A stretch of DNA of 64,000 bases. It comes from Salmonella enterica subsp. houtenae serovar Houten (GTDB lineage: Bacteria > Pseudomonadota > Gammaproteobacteria > Enterobacterales > Enterobacteriaceae). Of the stretch, positions 26,514 to 35,735 are shown piece after piece. The stretch spans positions 3,844,001 through 3,908,000 of the forward strand of contig LS483478.1 of the NCBI GenBank assembly GCA_900478215.1, written 5' to 3'. The notes below the pieces were generated by a model. The model saw only the letters and a list, made by a program, of their open reading frames with translations, made no database searches and was not told where the DNA came from. How positions within the stretch are numbered: position 1 is the stretch's first letter; the number at the start of each line of letters is the position of its first letter. Position numbers and translations under genes: made by a program.

Positions 26514-27053
26514 ATGTCTTCCAGAATTTTAACGTCGGACGTCATCGGTATTGACGCCCTTTTACACGATCATCATGCTGTGCTGGCGAAGTCAACGGGC
26601 GGCGCAGTGGCGGTATTCGCTAATAATGCGCCTGCGTTTTATGCCGTGACGCCTGCACGCATGGCTGAACTGCTGGCGCTTGAAGAAAAGTTATCACGTC
26701 CGGGAAGCGATGTGGCGTTAGACGCGCAATTTTACGAAGAACCCGAAGCCGCCCCCGTTGCGATTCCCTGCGGAAAATTCGCCATGTATCCCGCCTGGCA
26801 ACCGGATGCGGATTTTCAGCGTCAGGCCGCCCTGTGGGGCGTGGCGCTCCGGGAGCCTGTCACCGCAGAAGAGCTGGCGGCGTTTATCGCCTACTGGCAG
26901 GCGGAAGGTAAGGTTTTTCACCATATCCAGTGGCAGCAAAAGCTGGCGCGCAGCGTGCAAATCAGCCGTTCTGGCAATGGCGGAATGCCGCAGCGCGACA
27001 TCAATAGCGTCAGCGAACCTGACAATCATATTCCACCAGGTTTTAGGGGGTAA
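26514..27053 (+). CDS. dnaT: Primosomal protein DnaT
   Basis: 179 residues from ATG 26514 (MSSRILTSDVIGIDALLHDH). The N-terminal domain (~1-85) mediates trimerisation. The C-terminal domain, YPAWQPDADFQRQAALWG through KLARSVQISR, binds single-stranded DNA. It acts in PriA-dependent replication restart, helping DnaC load DnaB. An upstream in-frame start at 26424 would add 30 residues and is unlikely. dnaC follows after 2 bases. Confidence 0.96.
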   Translation: MSSRILTSDVIGIDALLHDHHAVLAKSTGGAVAVFANNAPAFYAVTPARMAELLALEEKLSRPGSDVALDAQFYEEPEAAPVAIPCGKFAMYPAWQPDADFQRQAALWGVALREPVTAEELAAFIAYWQAEGKVFHHIQWQQKLARSVQISRSGNGGMPQRDINSVSEPDNHIPPGFRG

Positions 27054-27055
27054 CG

Positions 27056-27793
27056 ATGAAAAATGTTGGCGACCTGATGCAGCGTCTACAAAAAATGATG
27101 CCTGCGCATATTACGCCGGCGTTTAAAACGGGCGAAGAACTGCTGGCGTGGCAGAAAGAGCAAGGCGAGATCCGGGCGGCGGCGCTGGCGCGGGAAAACC
27201 GGGCCATGAAAATGCAGCGTACGTTTAACCGTTCCGGCATTCGACCACTGCATCAGAACTGTTCGTTTGATAACTATCGGGTTGAGTGCGACGGACAAAT
27301 GAACGCGCTAAGCAAAGCCCGGCAGTACGTTGATGAATTTGACGGCAATATCGCCAGCTTTGTCTTTTCCGGAAAGCCGGGAACCGGTAAAAATCATCTC
27401 GCCGCGGCTATTTGTAATGAGCTGCTACTGCGCGGAAAGTCGGTACTGATTATCACCGTGGCGGATATTATGTCAGCGATGAAAGACACGTTCAGCAATC
27501 GGGAAACCAGCGAAGAGCAGTTGCTTAACGATCTTAGTAACGTTGATCTGTTGGTGATCGACGAGATCGGCGTGCAGACTGAATCCCGCTATGAAAAAGT
27601 GATCATCAATCAGATTGTCGATCGTCGTTCTTCGTCAAAACGTCCCACCGGCATGTTGACGAACAGCAATATGGAAGAGATGACGAAAATGCTTGGCGAA
27701 CGCGTCATGGACCGTATGCGTCTCGGCAACAGTTTATGGGTTAATTTTACCTGGGACAGTTACCGCAGCCGGGTGACGGGTAAAGAGTATTAA
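27056..27793 (+). CDS. dnaC: DnaC, helicase loader
   Basis: 245 residues. The N-terminus (~1-50) contacts DnaB. The AAA+ core has Walker A FSGKPGTGKNHLAAA (~101-115; GKPGTGKN) and Walker B LLVIDEIG (~164-171). The C-terminal arginine finger region is in RVMDRMRLGNS. It loads DnaB helicase at oriC and restarted forks. The ribosome site AGGGGG precedes the ATG; two bases separate it from dnaT. Confidence 0.97.
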   Translation: MKNVGDLMQRLQKMMPAHITPAFKTGEELLAWQKEQGEIRAAALARENRAMKMQRTFNRSGIRPLHQNCSFDNYRVECDGQMNALSKARQYVDEFDGNIASFVFSGKPGTGKNHLAAAICNELLLRGKSVLIITVADIMSAMKDTFSNRETSEEQLLNDLSNVDLLVIDEIGVQTESRYEKVIINQIVDRRSSSKRPTGMLTNSNMEEMTKMLGERVMDRMRLGNSLWVNFTWDSYRSRVTGKEY

Positions 27794-27850
27794 ATTGCAG
27801 CGTGCTTCAGGGCGATACCACGCCTGACTGGCATAACACAGGTGATTACC

Positions 27851-28342
27851 ATGAATACAGCGAAACATGTTCTGTGCTGCGCGGCGGTCGCCAGCGTACT
27901 GATTTCCACCAGCGGTATCGCCGCCTCCTGGCAGGATTCGCTTTCCGGCGCCGCCAGTCAGTTAAGCGCTCAGGGCGCGAACTCACAGCAGGGCGGGATG
28001 TCGCTTTCTGCGCTAACCGGTCTGCTCAGCAACGGCGCCCAGTCGCTCAGCGCCGATAATATGAACAATGCCGCCGGTATTTTGCAGTACTGCGCCAAAC
28101 AGAAACTGGCGTCCGCCACCAACGTGGAGAACGTTAAAAATCAGATTCTGAACAAGCTGGGGTTAGATACCACACAGCAGGCGCAGGACACTAACTACCT
28201 GGACGGCCTGCAAGGGTTGCTCAAAACGAAGGACGGCCAGCAGTTGAACCTCAATAATATCGGCAGTACGCCGCTGGCGGAAAAGGTGAAAACCAAAGCG
28301 TGCGATCTGGTGTTGCAGCAAGGACTGAATTTTCTCTCCTGA
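27851..28342 (+). CDS. yjjA: YjjA, secreted DUF2501 protein
   Basis: 163 residues from ATG 27851. The signal peptide MNTAKHVLCCAAVASVLIST leads to a cleavage site near SGIAA-SWQ. The mature part is helical and Ser/Gln-rich (SLSGAASQLSAQGANSQQ...), with two conserved cysteines (YCAKQK, KACDLV) that could form a disulfide. A probable periplasmic protein of unknown role. It follows dnaC after 57 bases and may be read through from it. Confidence 0.88.
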   Translation: MNTAKHVLCCAAVASVLISTSGIAASWQDSLSGAASQLSAQGANSQQGGMSLSALTGLLSNGAQSLSADNMNNAAGILQYCAKQKLASATNVENVKNQILNKLGLDTTQQAQDTNYLDGLQGLLKTKDGQQLNLNNIGSTPLAEKVKTKACDLVLQQGLNFLS

Positions 28343-28623
28343 CGGCGCTTTTCTGACCGTGCGCCACGCAGGGACGCCCTGATAAAAGCCGTGTTTTGGC
28401 CCTTTATCCGCCAGCACGGCATTAACCCAGCGTTTCCCTTCCTCTTTTCCTGTTATAAACCGCTATGTCGGGGAGTGATGCCGATCAAAAAAACAACTTT
28501 CTCAACTAATTCTGAAGAACAGCACCGTGTAATGTCATTAGAATTGCAGCAATGTGACATCGCTATTACATTGTTAGAAATTTTTCCTGCCAGCGATAAG
28601 CCTGGTTTATTGAGGATCGTCAG

Positions 28624-30915
28624 TTGTCCGAGTTGCTCTCTGTCGCTCTGTTTCTCGCCTCTGTGCTGATATATGCCTGGAAGGCGGGCCGTAACACCTG
28701 GTGGTTTGCCGCCACTCTCACGGTGCTGGGACTTTTTGTCATTCTGAATATTACCCTGTATGCCAGCGACTATTTTACCGGCGACGGGATCAACGACGCA
28801 GTGCTTTATACGCTCACGAATAGCCTGACGGGAGCGGGAGTCGGCAAATATATTCTGCCGGGAATCGGCATTGTCCTTGCGTTAGTGGCGGTATTCGGCG
28901 CACTGGGATGGGTACTACGCCGCCGCCGTCACCATCCTCATCATGTCGGTTACAGCCTGCTGGCGTTACTGCTGGCGTTGGGTTCGGTCGACGCCAGCCC
29001 GGCGTTTCGCCAGATCACCGAACTGGTAAAATCACAAACGCGCGATGGCGATCCGGATTTTGCCGTTTATTATAAAGAACCAGCAAAAACCATTCCTAAT
29101 CCAAAGCTCAATCTGGTCTATATCTACGGCGAGAGCCTGGAACGGACCTATTTTGATAATGACGCTTTCCCCAATCTCACGCCCGAGTTGGGCGCGCTGA
29201 AAAATGAGGGGCTGGATTTCAGCCATACCATGCAACTGCCGGGAACGGATTACACCATCGCCGGGATGGTGGCTTCCCAGTGTGGTATTCCGCTGTTTGC
29301 GCCGTTTGAGGGCAATGCCTCAGCGTCGGTGTCCAGCTTCTTCCCGCAAAATATTTGCCTCGGCGACATTCTGAAAAACTCCGGCTACCAGAACTATTTC
29401 GTGCAGGGCGCTAACCTGCGTTTTGCCGGGAAAGACGTGTTCCTGAAATCACACGGATTTGATCATCTGTACGGCGCTGAAGAGCTGAAAACGGTGGTGG
29501 CGGCCCCCTCTTATCGTAACGACTGGGGCTTCTACGACGATACGGTGCTTGACGAGGCATGGAAGAAATTTGAAGCGCTTTCCCGCTCAGGCCAGCGGTT
29601 TTCGCTGTTTACGCTGACCGTAGATACTCACCACCCGGACGGGTTTATCTCACGCACCTGTAACCGTAAACGCTACGATTACGACGGCAAGCCCAACCAG
29701 TCCTTTAGCGCCGTAAGTTGCAGCCAGGAAAACATCGCCGAGTTTATCAACAAAATCAAAACGTCACCGTGGTTTAAAGATACCGTAATCGTCGTTTCTT
29801 CCGACCATCTGGCGATGAATAATACGGCCTGGAAATACCTGAATAAGCAAGATCGCAACAATCTGTTTTTCATTCTGCGCGGCGATAAACCGCAGCAGGA
29901 GACGCTGGCGGTCAAACGCAACACGATGGACAACGGCGCAACGGTGCTGGATATTCTCGGCGGCGATAATTTTATCGGTCTGGGACGTAGCAGCCTTTCC
30001 GGGCAGTCGCTGTCGGAAGTGTTCCTGAATGTAAAAGAGAAAGTGCTGGCGATGAAGCCGGATATTGTTCGCCTGTGGAATTTCCCGAAAGAGATGAAAG
30101 CGTTCACTATCGATCGGGACAAAAACATGATCGCGTTTTCCGGCAGCCACTTCCGCCTGCCGTTACTGCTGCGCGTATCGGATAAGCGTGTTGAACCATT
30201 ACCGGAAAGCGAATATTCCGCTCCGCTGCGGTTCCAGTTGGCCGACTTCGCCCCGCGCGATAATTTTGTTTGGGTCGATCGCTGCTACAAAATGGCGCAG
30301 CTATGGGCGCCAGCGCTGGCGCTCTCTACCGACTGGTGCGTCTCGCAGGGGCAGCTTGGCGGACAACAAACCGTACAGCATGTCGATAAAGCGCAGTGGA
30401 AAGGCAAAACCGCATTTAAAGAGACGGTGATTGATATGCAACGCTATAAAGGCAACGTCGATACCTTAAAGATTGTCGATAACGATATTCGTTATAAAGC
30501 TGATAGCTTTATCTTTAATGTCGCGGGCGCGCCGGAGGAGGTGAAGCAGTTTAGCGGTATTTCCCGACCGGAGTCCTGGGGACGCTGGTCAAATGCGCAG
30601 TTGGGCGATGAGGTTAAAATCGAATATAAAGCGCCGTTGCCGAAAAAGTTTGATCTGGTGATCACCGCCAAAGCCTTCGGCGACAACGCGAATCGCCCAA
30701 TTCCGGTACGCGTAGGCAACGAAGAACAGACACTGGTGCTGGGCCACGATGTGTCCACTATCACGCTGCATTTCAACAACCCGACGGACGCGAATACCTT
30801 AGTCATTGCGCCGCCCGTTCCCGTCTCCACCAACGAAGGTAATATTTTGGGCCATTCGCCGCGCAAATTGGGGATCGGGATGGTGGAAATCAAAGTGGTG
30901 AACGCGGAAAGCTAA
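28624..30915 (+). CDS. opgB: OpgB (MdoB), phosphoglycerol transferase I
   Basis: 763 residues, same length as in E. coli. The start is TTG at 28624-28626, giving the expected SELLSVALFLASVLIYAWKAG. Three or four N-terminal membrane helices (to ~120) anchor a periplasmic sulfatase-fold domain. NLVYIYGESLERTYFD (~158-173) holds the catalytic Ser/Thr region, and VSSDHLAMNN (~391-400) holds metal ligands. It transfers phosphoglycerol to osmoregulated periplasmic glucans. Confidence 0.96.
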   Translation: MSELLSVALFLASVLIYAWKAGRNTWWFAATLTVLGLFVILNITLYASDYFTGDGINDAVLYTLTNSLTGAGVGKYILPGIGIVLALVAVFGALGWVLRRRRHHPHHVGYSLLALLLALGSVDASPAFRQITELVKSQTRDGDPDFAVYYKEPAKTIPNPKLNLVYIYGESLERTYFDNDAFPNLTPELGALKNEGLDFSHTMQLPGTDYTIAGMVASQCGIPLFAPFEGNASASVSSFFPQNICLGDILKNSGYQNYFVQGANLRFAGKDVFLKSHGFDHLYGAEELKTVVAAPSYRNDWGFYDDTVLDEAWKKFEALSRSGQRFSLFTLTVDTHHPDGFISRTCNRKRYDYDGKPNQSFSAVSCSQENIAEFINKIKTSPWFKDTVIVVSSDHLAMNNTAWKYLNKQDRNNLFFILRGDKPQQETLAVKRNTMDNGATVLDILGGDNFIGLGRSSLSGQSLSEVFLNVKEKVLAMKPDIVRLWNFPKEMKAFTIDRDKNMIAFSGSHFRLPLLLRVSDKRVEPLPESEYSAPLRFQLADFAPRDNFVWVDRCYKMAQLWAPALALSTDWCVSQGQLGGQQTVQHVDKAQWKGKTAFKETVIDMQRYKGNVDTLKIVDNDIRYKADSFIFNVAGAPEEVKQFSGISRPESWGRWSNAQLGDEVKIEYKAPLPKKFDLVITAKAFGDNANRPIPVRVGNEEQTLVLGHDVSTITLHFNNPTDANTLVIAPPVPVSTNEGNILGHSPRKLGIGMVEIKVVNAES

Positions 30916-30930
30916 ACCGCGTAAACCAAT

Positions 30931-30998
30931 GTCGGATGGCGACGCTGACGCGTCTTATCATGCCTACAAACGTAGGCCGGACGCCGCCATCCGGCACA
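30931..30998. repeat. BIME: two REP units between opgB and gfrF
   Basis: GTCGGATGGCGACG...CGTCTTATCATGCC followed by GTAGGCCGGACGCCGCCATCCGGCAC in the opposite direction. It separates the convergent ends of opgB and the gfr operon and probably forms their shared 3' end. Confidence 0.85.
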
Positions 30999-31002
30999 GT
31001 GG

Positions 31003-32013
31003 TTAATACTCAAACTGACGATAGTAGCGGCGAATATCCAGACTATGGCCGGTATACTTCTCAAAGTGCGCCGCCAGTCGGTCAACTAACAATGTCGAAA
31101 CAACGCACGGCGCCATGATCCAGCGGAACGCCTCGTCAACGCCTTCCAGGGCGTACTCTTGCGGGTCAATCACCACTAAATTTTCGGTAATTTTACTGGC
31201 AAAACGCTCAACGCGTTCATCCAGCGCGCGGCATTTCCCTTCCCCTTTCACCAGAATGAGCGGAACGTCTTTTTCCAGCAGCTCCAGCGCGCCGTGGAAA
31301 AACTCCGCAGAGCTAACGGGGCGCGTGCGTTTCCACTGCATCTCTTCCAGGATGCACATGGAGAACAGATAAACCTCGCCCCACATCTCCGCGCCGCCCA
31401 CCCACATCATATAATCGCTATTGAAATAACGGCTGGCGATAGCGTCCGCCTGCGGATCGAATTTTTGTTTGGCTTTCAGCAGATTCGCCGGCAGCGTTTC
31501 CAGTTGGCTGGCGAAGCGATCGTAACTGGCGAATTCGTTATTGCGCGACAGCACGCGGAAAAACAGCCAGTACAGCAGCATATATTCATATTCCACGCCA
31601 TTTTTGTGGCGCATCGGAATATGCCAGGTCGCCGCCTGCGCCAGCGGAGAGTCCGCATTTTTGGTAATGGCGACTACGCGTATTCCCTGCGCTTTACACC
31701 ACTCGGCGATCGCCACCGATTCTTTGGTATCACCGGATTTAGACAGCGTAACAACCACGGAATCTTTATTCAGCCGTTTATTTCCTTTATGAATTAATTC
31801 TGCTGCCTGCTCAACATAAACCGGCAACGTCGTTAATTCTTTGGCGAATTCATTCATTGCCATCATTGGCGCCAGTGAACCGCCAACAGAGGCAAAAAAT
31901 AAAGAACTGAACCCGGCCTGATAAATCTCGTCAGCAACCTGTTCTGCCTTCTGGCGCGCAGCGATGATCTCACGAGCACTCGTCAGGTACTCGTCCTGAT
32001 TAAAACCCAACAT
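31003..32013 (-). CDS. gfrF: GfrF, fructoselysine-6-phosphate deglycase
   Basis: 336 residues, SIS (sugar isomerase) family with two SIS domains. The first has SLFFASVGGSLAP (~34-46) and TLSKSGDTKESVAIAEW (~88-104). The second has HGALELLEKDVPLILVKG. The C-terminal RRYYRQFEY resembles the FrlB deglycase of E. coli. It splits 6-phospho-fructoselysine to glucose-6-phosphate and lysine. Last gene of gfrABCDEF. Confidence 0.92.
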   Translation of the reverse strand: MLGFNQDEYLTSAREIIAARQKAEQVADEIYQAGFSSLFFASVGGSLAPMMAMNEFAKELTTLPVYVEQAAELIHKGNKRLNKDSVVVTLSKSGDTKESVAIAEWCKAQGIRVVAITKNADSPLAQAATWHIPMRHKNGVEYEYMLLYWLFFRVLSRNNEFASYDRFASQLETLPANLLKAKQKFDPQADAIASRYFNSDYMMWVGGAEMWGEVYLFSMCILEEMQWKRTRPVSSAEFFHGALELLEKDVPLILVKGEGKCRALDERVERFASKITENLVVIDPQEYALEGVDEAFRWIMAPCVVSTLLVDRLAAHFEKYTGHSLDIRRYYRQFEY

Positions 32014-32030
32014 ATTTTTCTCCTGATTGT

Positions 32031-33092
32031 TCAGATTTTACTTTTTAAAACGCGATCGAAATCGTCAAAAATGCGTACCGAAAGGTCGATGCCTTTCAGT
32101 GAGGCGATATGAAACGCCATGAGCTGTACCGGCACAATCAACAGCAATGGCGAAAAATGGTGATCAACCGCTACATCCAGCGCAAGCGTCTGGTCATCCT
32201 GCGCCGCCTTCGCCAGCGTGAGGGTAAAGGTTTTGGCGACCGCAGGCGTCATATACGCCCGTAGCGCCCTGGAGCGCGCGTCGGGCCGGTCCTCAAAGAA
32301 GAACATCACATGTTCCGCATTGGCTTCCAGATACGGGCCGTGCATATAGGCTTCCAGCTCAAACCCGCTTGAAGGAACACGCACCGTCTCGGTAAATTTA
32401 GTTTCCAGCTCTTTTGCCACCCCAACCAGCGCGCCGTAGCCTGTCGCCACAAAACGCTTACCGTTTTGCAAAACAGCGCGGTGTTGACGAATAAATGCTT
32501 CCGTACGCACGATAACCAACGGCAGGGTTGCCGCAATGCGTTGAAGCTGCGCCACATACTCCTCGACCTGCGGTTCTGTCAGTCGCTGCTGTTGACGGGC
32601 AATTAACACCGCGATAAGTAACAAATTCAGTACCGTCGCGCTAAATCCACGGGTAACAAAGCCGACGGACTCAATCCCGGTCAGAATATCCAGCGGATAA
32701 TCACTGGCCTTGCCAAGAGGGCTTTGCGGATCGGCGGTCAGGGCGAATACCGGCCGTCCCTGAGCCTGAACTTTACGCATCGCCTCCAGGGTAGAAGCGC
32801 TTCTCCCGCTCTGAGAAATAGCAATAACCATATCGGCTTGCGGATCGCTATTCTCATGCTGGCTAAAGGTGTACGGCTCTTTAATATCGATAGAGATACC
32901 ACAGCGCTCAAAGAAATAGCGGGCGCAAAAGGCGGCATTCAACGACGATCCGGTGGCTAATATCAGGATTCGTCGTAACGGTTTTTGGCTGGCGAACCGC
33001 GATACTTCCTCAAGCGACTGGCGATGGCGGAGAATGATATTCGCTAGGACGTCAGATTCTTCGTTAATATAGGTCAGCATGGTTGGTGACAT
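32031..33092 (-). CDS. gfrE: GfrE, glucoselysine-6-phosphate deglycase
   Basis: 353 residues, a SIS protein with two domains of the GlmS isomerase type: RRILILATGSSLNAAFCARYFFE (~41-63) and VIAISQSGRSASTLEAM (~94-110). Both have the phosphosugar-binding Ser/Thr clusters. The second half contains GYGALVGVAKELETKFTET, including the conserved Glu. It acts on 6-phospho-glucoselysine. Named from the Salmonella gfr operon. The next gene starts 17 bases on. Confidence 0.92.
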   Translation of the reverse strand: MSPTMLTYINEESDVLANIILRHRQSLEEVSRFASQKPLRRILILATGSSLNAAFCARYFFERCGISIDIKEPYTFSQHENSDPQADMVIAISQSGRSASTLEAMRKVQAQGRPVFALTADPQSPLGKASDYPLDILTGIESVGFVTRGFSATVLNLLLIAVLIARQQQRLTEPQVEEYVAQLQRIAATLPLVIVRTEAFIRQHRAVLQNGKRFVATGYGALVGVAKELETKFTETVRVPSSGFELEAYMHGPYLEANAEHVMFFFEDRPDARSRALRAYMTPAVAKTFTLTLAKAAQDDQTLALDVAVDHHFSPLLLIVPVQLMAFHIASLKGIDLSVRIFDDFDRVLKSKI

Positions 33093-33104
33093 TGTGTATC
33101 CCTC

Positions 33105-33953
33105 TTAAAATAACCCTATCCATGAACCAAAAATTCCCACCAGCGCAATACCGCCAATAATGGTTAACGGTTTCACCTTTTTCCCCAACAGCCAGTACAC
33201 AATGGCGAAGCTAATTAACGGCAGCAGACAAGGCATGATGTCGTTAATAATGTCCTGAACATGGGTTTTCGCGTCTCCTGTACCAAACGTAATGGGAATG
33301 GTGATATCAATCATGGAGGCCGTCATCGCGCCAACCACCATCAGACCGATAATCGACGCGCCATAGGTTAAGCTCTCCATCATTCCGCTTTGCTGAATAC
33401 GTTGCAGTACGCCGGTTCCCAGCACATAGCCCCAGCGGGTAAAGAACCAGCGGGCCAGAATATGCGGTACGTTAAACACCAGCAGAAATAAAATCGGCCC
33501 CAGAATATTGCCTTTCAGCGCCAGACTGGTACCGATGCCGGTGGCGATAAGACGTAATGTTCCCCAGAAAAAAGAGTCGCCAATACCCGCCAGCGGCCCC
33601 ATTAACGACGCTTTGACGTTATCGATAGAACTGGCGTCCATCTCTTTCTGCTGGCTATTTTTCTCCTCCATCGCCACGGTAATACCGAGGATCAACGTCA
33701 CAATGTGCGGCGTGGTATTAAAGAAAGCCAGATGGCGTTTTAGCGCTTCGGCAAGATCTTCTTTACGGCTATACAGTTTCTTTAATACCGGGATAAGCGT
33801 ATAGACGAACGCCAGGTTCATTTGTCGTTCATAGTTCCAGGAAAACTCCATCTGGAATGACCGCCAGAAGACGCGGCGTAAATCACGCGCGGTGACCAGA
33901 CCTGTGGTTTCCGCCTGCTGGCGGTCTTTATCAGAAATCATCTTCATCGTCAT
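33105..33953 (-). CDS. gfrD: GfrD, mannose-family PTS EIID
   Basis: 282 residues from ATG 33953, preceded by AAGGAGCG; a longer frame upstream lacks a site. Mannose-family EIID: conserved LRRVFWRSFQMEFSWNYERQMNLAF near the N-terminus and GPLAGIGDSFFWGTLR (~119-134). One or more C-terminal helices. With GfrC it forms the membrane translocator. The start overlaps gfrC by 23 bases. Confidence 0.94.
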   Translation of the reverse strand: MTMKMISDKDRQQAETTGLVTARDLRRVFWRSFQMEFSWNYERQMNLAFVYTLIPVLKKLYSRKEDLAEALKRHLAFFNTTPHIVTLILGITVAMEEKNSQQKEMDASSIDNVKASLMGPLAGIGDSFFWGTLRLIATGIGTSLALKGNILGPILFLLVFNVPHILARWFFTRWGYVLGTGVLQRIQQSGMMESLTYGASIIGLMVVGAMTASMIDITIPITFGTGDAKTHVQDIINDIMPCLLPLISFAIVYWLLGKKVKPLTIIGGIALVGIFGSWIGLF

Positions 33954-34710
33954 GAGACGCTCCTTGCGCGGGTGCCGGTTGCGAGGCCGCAAATTTCGGC
34001 ATGTTGACCATCACGACGGCGACAATCGCGCCGAGAATCGCAATCCCCGTCACCGGTATTTTTAAATACGCCATTAAGACAAAACCGAGGAAAAAATACG
34101 GGGCGACTTTTTTATTAATTAATAATCGCGCCAGCATGGCAAAACCCAGCGCGGGAATAATACCTGTGGCAACGCTTAAACCATGTTTAATAAATTCAGG
34201 AATGGCATCCAGAAAACCTTTAACCACATTCACGCCCGCTAAATAAGAGACCGTGACGATAATCCCCAGCGTCAGCGACAGCCCAATACCGGAGATTAAA
34301 TGCATACGCTCAATGCCCCGGGTATCCCCCACCTCAGCGTAAGCATCGGCTTTATGACAGAGCAACGGAATAAACATTCCGTTATAGATATTTTTCACAA
34401 TTAACGCCAGTGTCGCGATAGGTAAACCTAATAACAGCGCGGTTTCCGCCCCGGCGCCGGAATTAATCGCAAAGGCCACACCTAAAATACCGCCAGTGAC
34501 CACATCCGGCGGCAGTGACGCGCCCACCGAAAAGGAGCCGATAAACGCCAGCTCCAGCGTCGCGCCCATCACAATTCCGGTTTCCATGTCGCCCAACACC
34601 AGTCCGGTTAAAAGTCCGGTCACGATAGGCCTGGAAATCAGCGACGTCCCTAATGCATATTCAGACTGGGCGATAAACGCCACCAGTCCAAGTAAAAGCG
34701 CCTCTACCAT
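33931..34710 (-). CDS. gfrC: GfrC, mannose-family PTS EIIC
   Basis: 259 residues, six or more helices. Conserved RPIVTGLLTGLVLGDMETGIVMGATLELAFIG (~26-57) is the substrate-binding EIIC core. The acidic tail HDDEDDF overlaps gfrD. It carries glucoselysine/fructoselysine across the inner membrane while GfrA/B phosphorylate it. Confidence 0.94.
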   Translation of the reverse strand: MVEALLLGLVAFIAQSEYALGTSLISRPIVTGLLTGLVLGDMETGIVMGATLELAFIGSFSVGASLPPDVVTGGILGVAFAINSGAGAETALLLGLPIATLALIVKNIYNGMFIPLLCHKADAYAEVGDTRGIERMHLISGIGLSLTLGIIVTVSYLAGVNVVKGFLDAIPEFIKHGLSVATGIIPALGFAMLARLLINKKVAPYFFLGFVLMAYLKIPVTGIAILGAIVAVVMVNMPKFAASQPAPAQGASHDDEDDF

Positions 34711-34735
34711 AATATGTCCTCAGGAGGGTATCCGC

Positions 34736-35197
34736 TCAGGCAAAAAGTTGTTTACGATCGTTAGGCACCAGCCGAATTTCTACCTCTACTCCGCCAGCCG
34801 CCAGCTCCCGAAGTTGAGTCATTTCATCCGCTAACAGATTGATGGCTTTAGCAATATTCTGACTCCCTTCACGCACCTTCGTGCCGCCTAAATTAATGCT
34901 TTTAATGTCGGGTAATTCGCGCGCCAGCCGGTACGCATCCGTCACGGATTCAACAACAATAAAAAGTTTATATTTATCAGTAACACCGCTTTTTATCGCT
35001 TCAATTGAGTCGGCAATATTTTTAATAACCAGCTTCACCGCGGGCGGCTTCGCCATTTTAATGGTGGTTTTACGCAGGTCATCATTAGGTACGCTGTCGT
35101 TGGCAATTAAAATACAGTCGGCGCCAACGTATTGCGTCCAGGAAAAGGCGACCTGTCCATGTAATAAACGATGATCCACCCGTAAAAAAACAATCAT
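34736..35197 (-). CDS. gfrB: GfrB, mannose-family PTS EIIB
   Basis: 153 residues. The phosphorylated histidine lies in VDHRLLHGQVAFSW near residue 13 (the H of RLLHGQ), the EIIB signature of this family. It takes phosphate from GfrA and passes it to the incoming sugar amine. 25 bases before gfrC and 14 after gfrA. Confidence 0.95.
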   Translation of the reverse strand: MIVFLRVDHRLLHGQVAFSWTQYVGADCILIANDSVPNDDLRKTTIKMAKPPAVKLVIKNIADSIEAIKSGVTDKYKLFIVVESVTDAYRLARELPDIKSINLGGTKVREGSQNIAKAINLLADEMTQLRELAAGGVEVEIRLVPNDRKQLFA

Positions 35198-35211
35198 GAC
35201 GCTCCCTCCCC

Positions 35212-35634
35212 TTAAAAATCTTTATCGCTTTGCATGGCGCTAGTGATAGTTTGATTGCAGTACTGAATATTTTCTTTTGAATCCGCTAGCGCCGTCATTA
35301 TGGTATGCGTGGTATTGCCATCGTTTTCCGACATAAAGAGATCGATAACCAGCGGCAGGTTAATCCCGGCCAGCAGATGAAAATTGGCACGCGATAAATA
35401 ACGTATAAATTCGTTATTCACGCTGCCGGCAAAAATATCGGTCAGCGCAATAATTTCATCTTCCGGCGGGATCTGGGCAATTAGCGTATCTATCTGCTGG
35501 CTTAAATCCACGTCCTCTTCAACGTAAGCGCACAGCGTCCAGACATTTGACCGTTTGCCTAAAATCAGCTCCACGGAGTTTAAAACCCCGCTGGCCAGCG
35601 TGCCGTGGCTGGCGAAAATATAATGTCTCTTCAT
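35212..35634 (-). CDS. gfrA: GfrA, mannose-family PTS EIIA
   Basis: 140 residues from ATG 35634 (MKRHYIFASHGTLASGVLNS). The active histidine is in FASHGTLASG near residue 10. EIIA receives phosphate from HPr. A 14-codon upstream extension is unlikely because it runs into the leader. First gene of the operon, preceded by a consensus sigma54 promoter (35672-35687). Confidence 0.94.
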   Translation of the reverse strand: MKRHYIFASHGTLASGVLNSVELILGKRSNVWTLCAYVEEDVDLSQQIDTLIAQIPPEDEIIALTDIFAGSVNNEFIRYLSRANFHLLAGINLPLVIDLFMSENDGNTTHTIMTALADSKENIQYCNQTITSAMQSDKDF

Positions 35635-35671
35635 CCTGACCTCTAAAACACATTCCACTGTGATAAAAGAA

Positions 35672-35687
35672 AGCAAGCGGCGTGCCA
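35672..35687 (-). promoter_or_regulatory. Sigma54 promoter of gfrABCDEF
   Basis: On the minus strand it reads TGGCACGCCGCTTGCT, with GG at 35685-35686 and GC at 35673-35674. This is a near-consensus -24/-12 element (TGGCAC N5 TTGC). It lies about 40 bases before gfrA and needs the activator GfrR, encoded immediately upstream. Confidence 0.92.
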
Positions 35688-35735
35688 GAAAAAGTGGCGC
35701 GCCGAAAAAAGATGCGGGTTAACAGAGGGGAATCG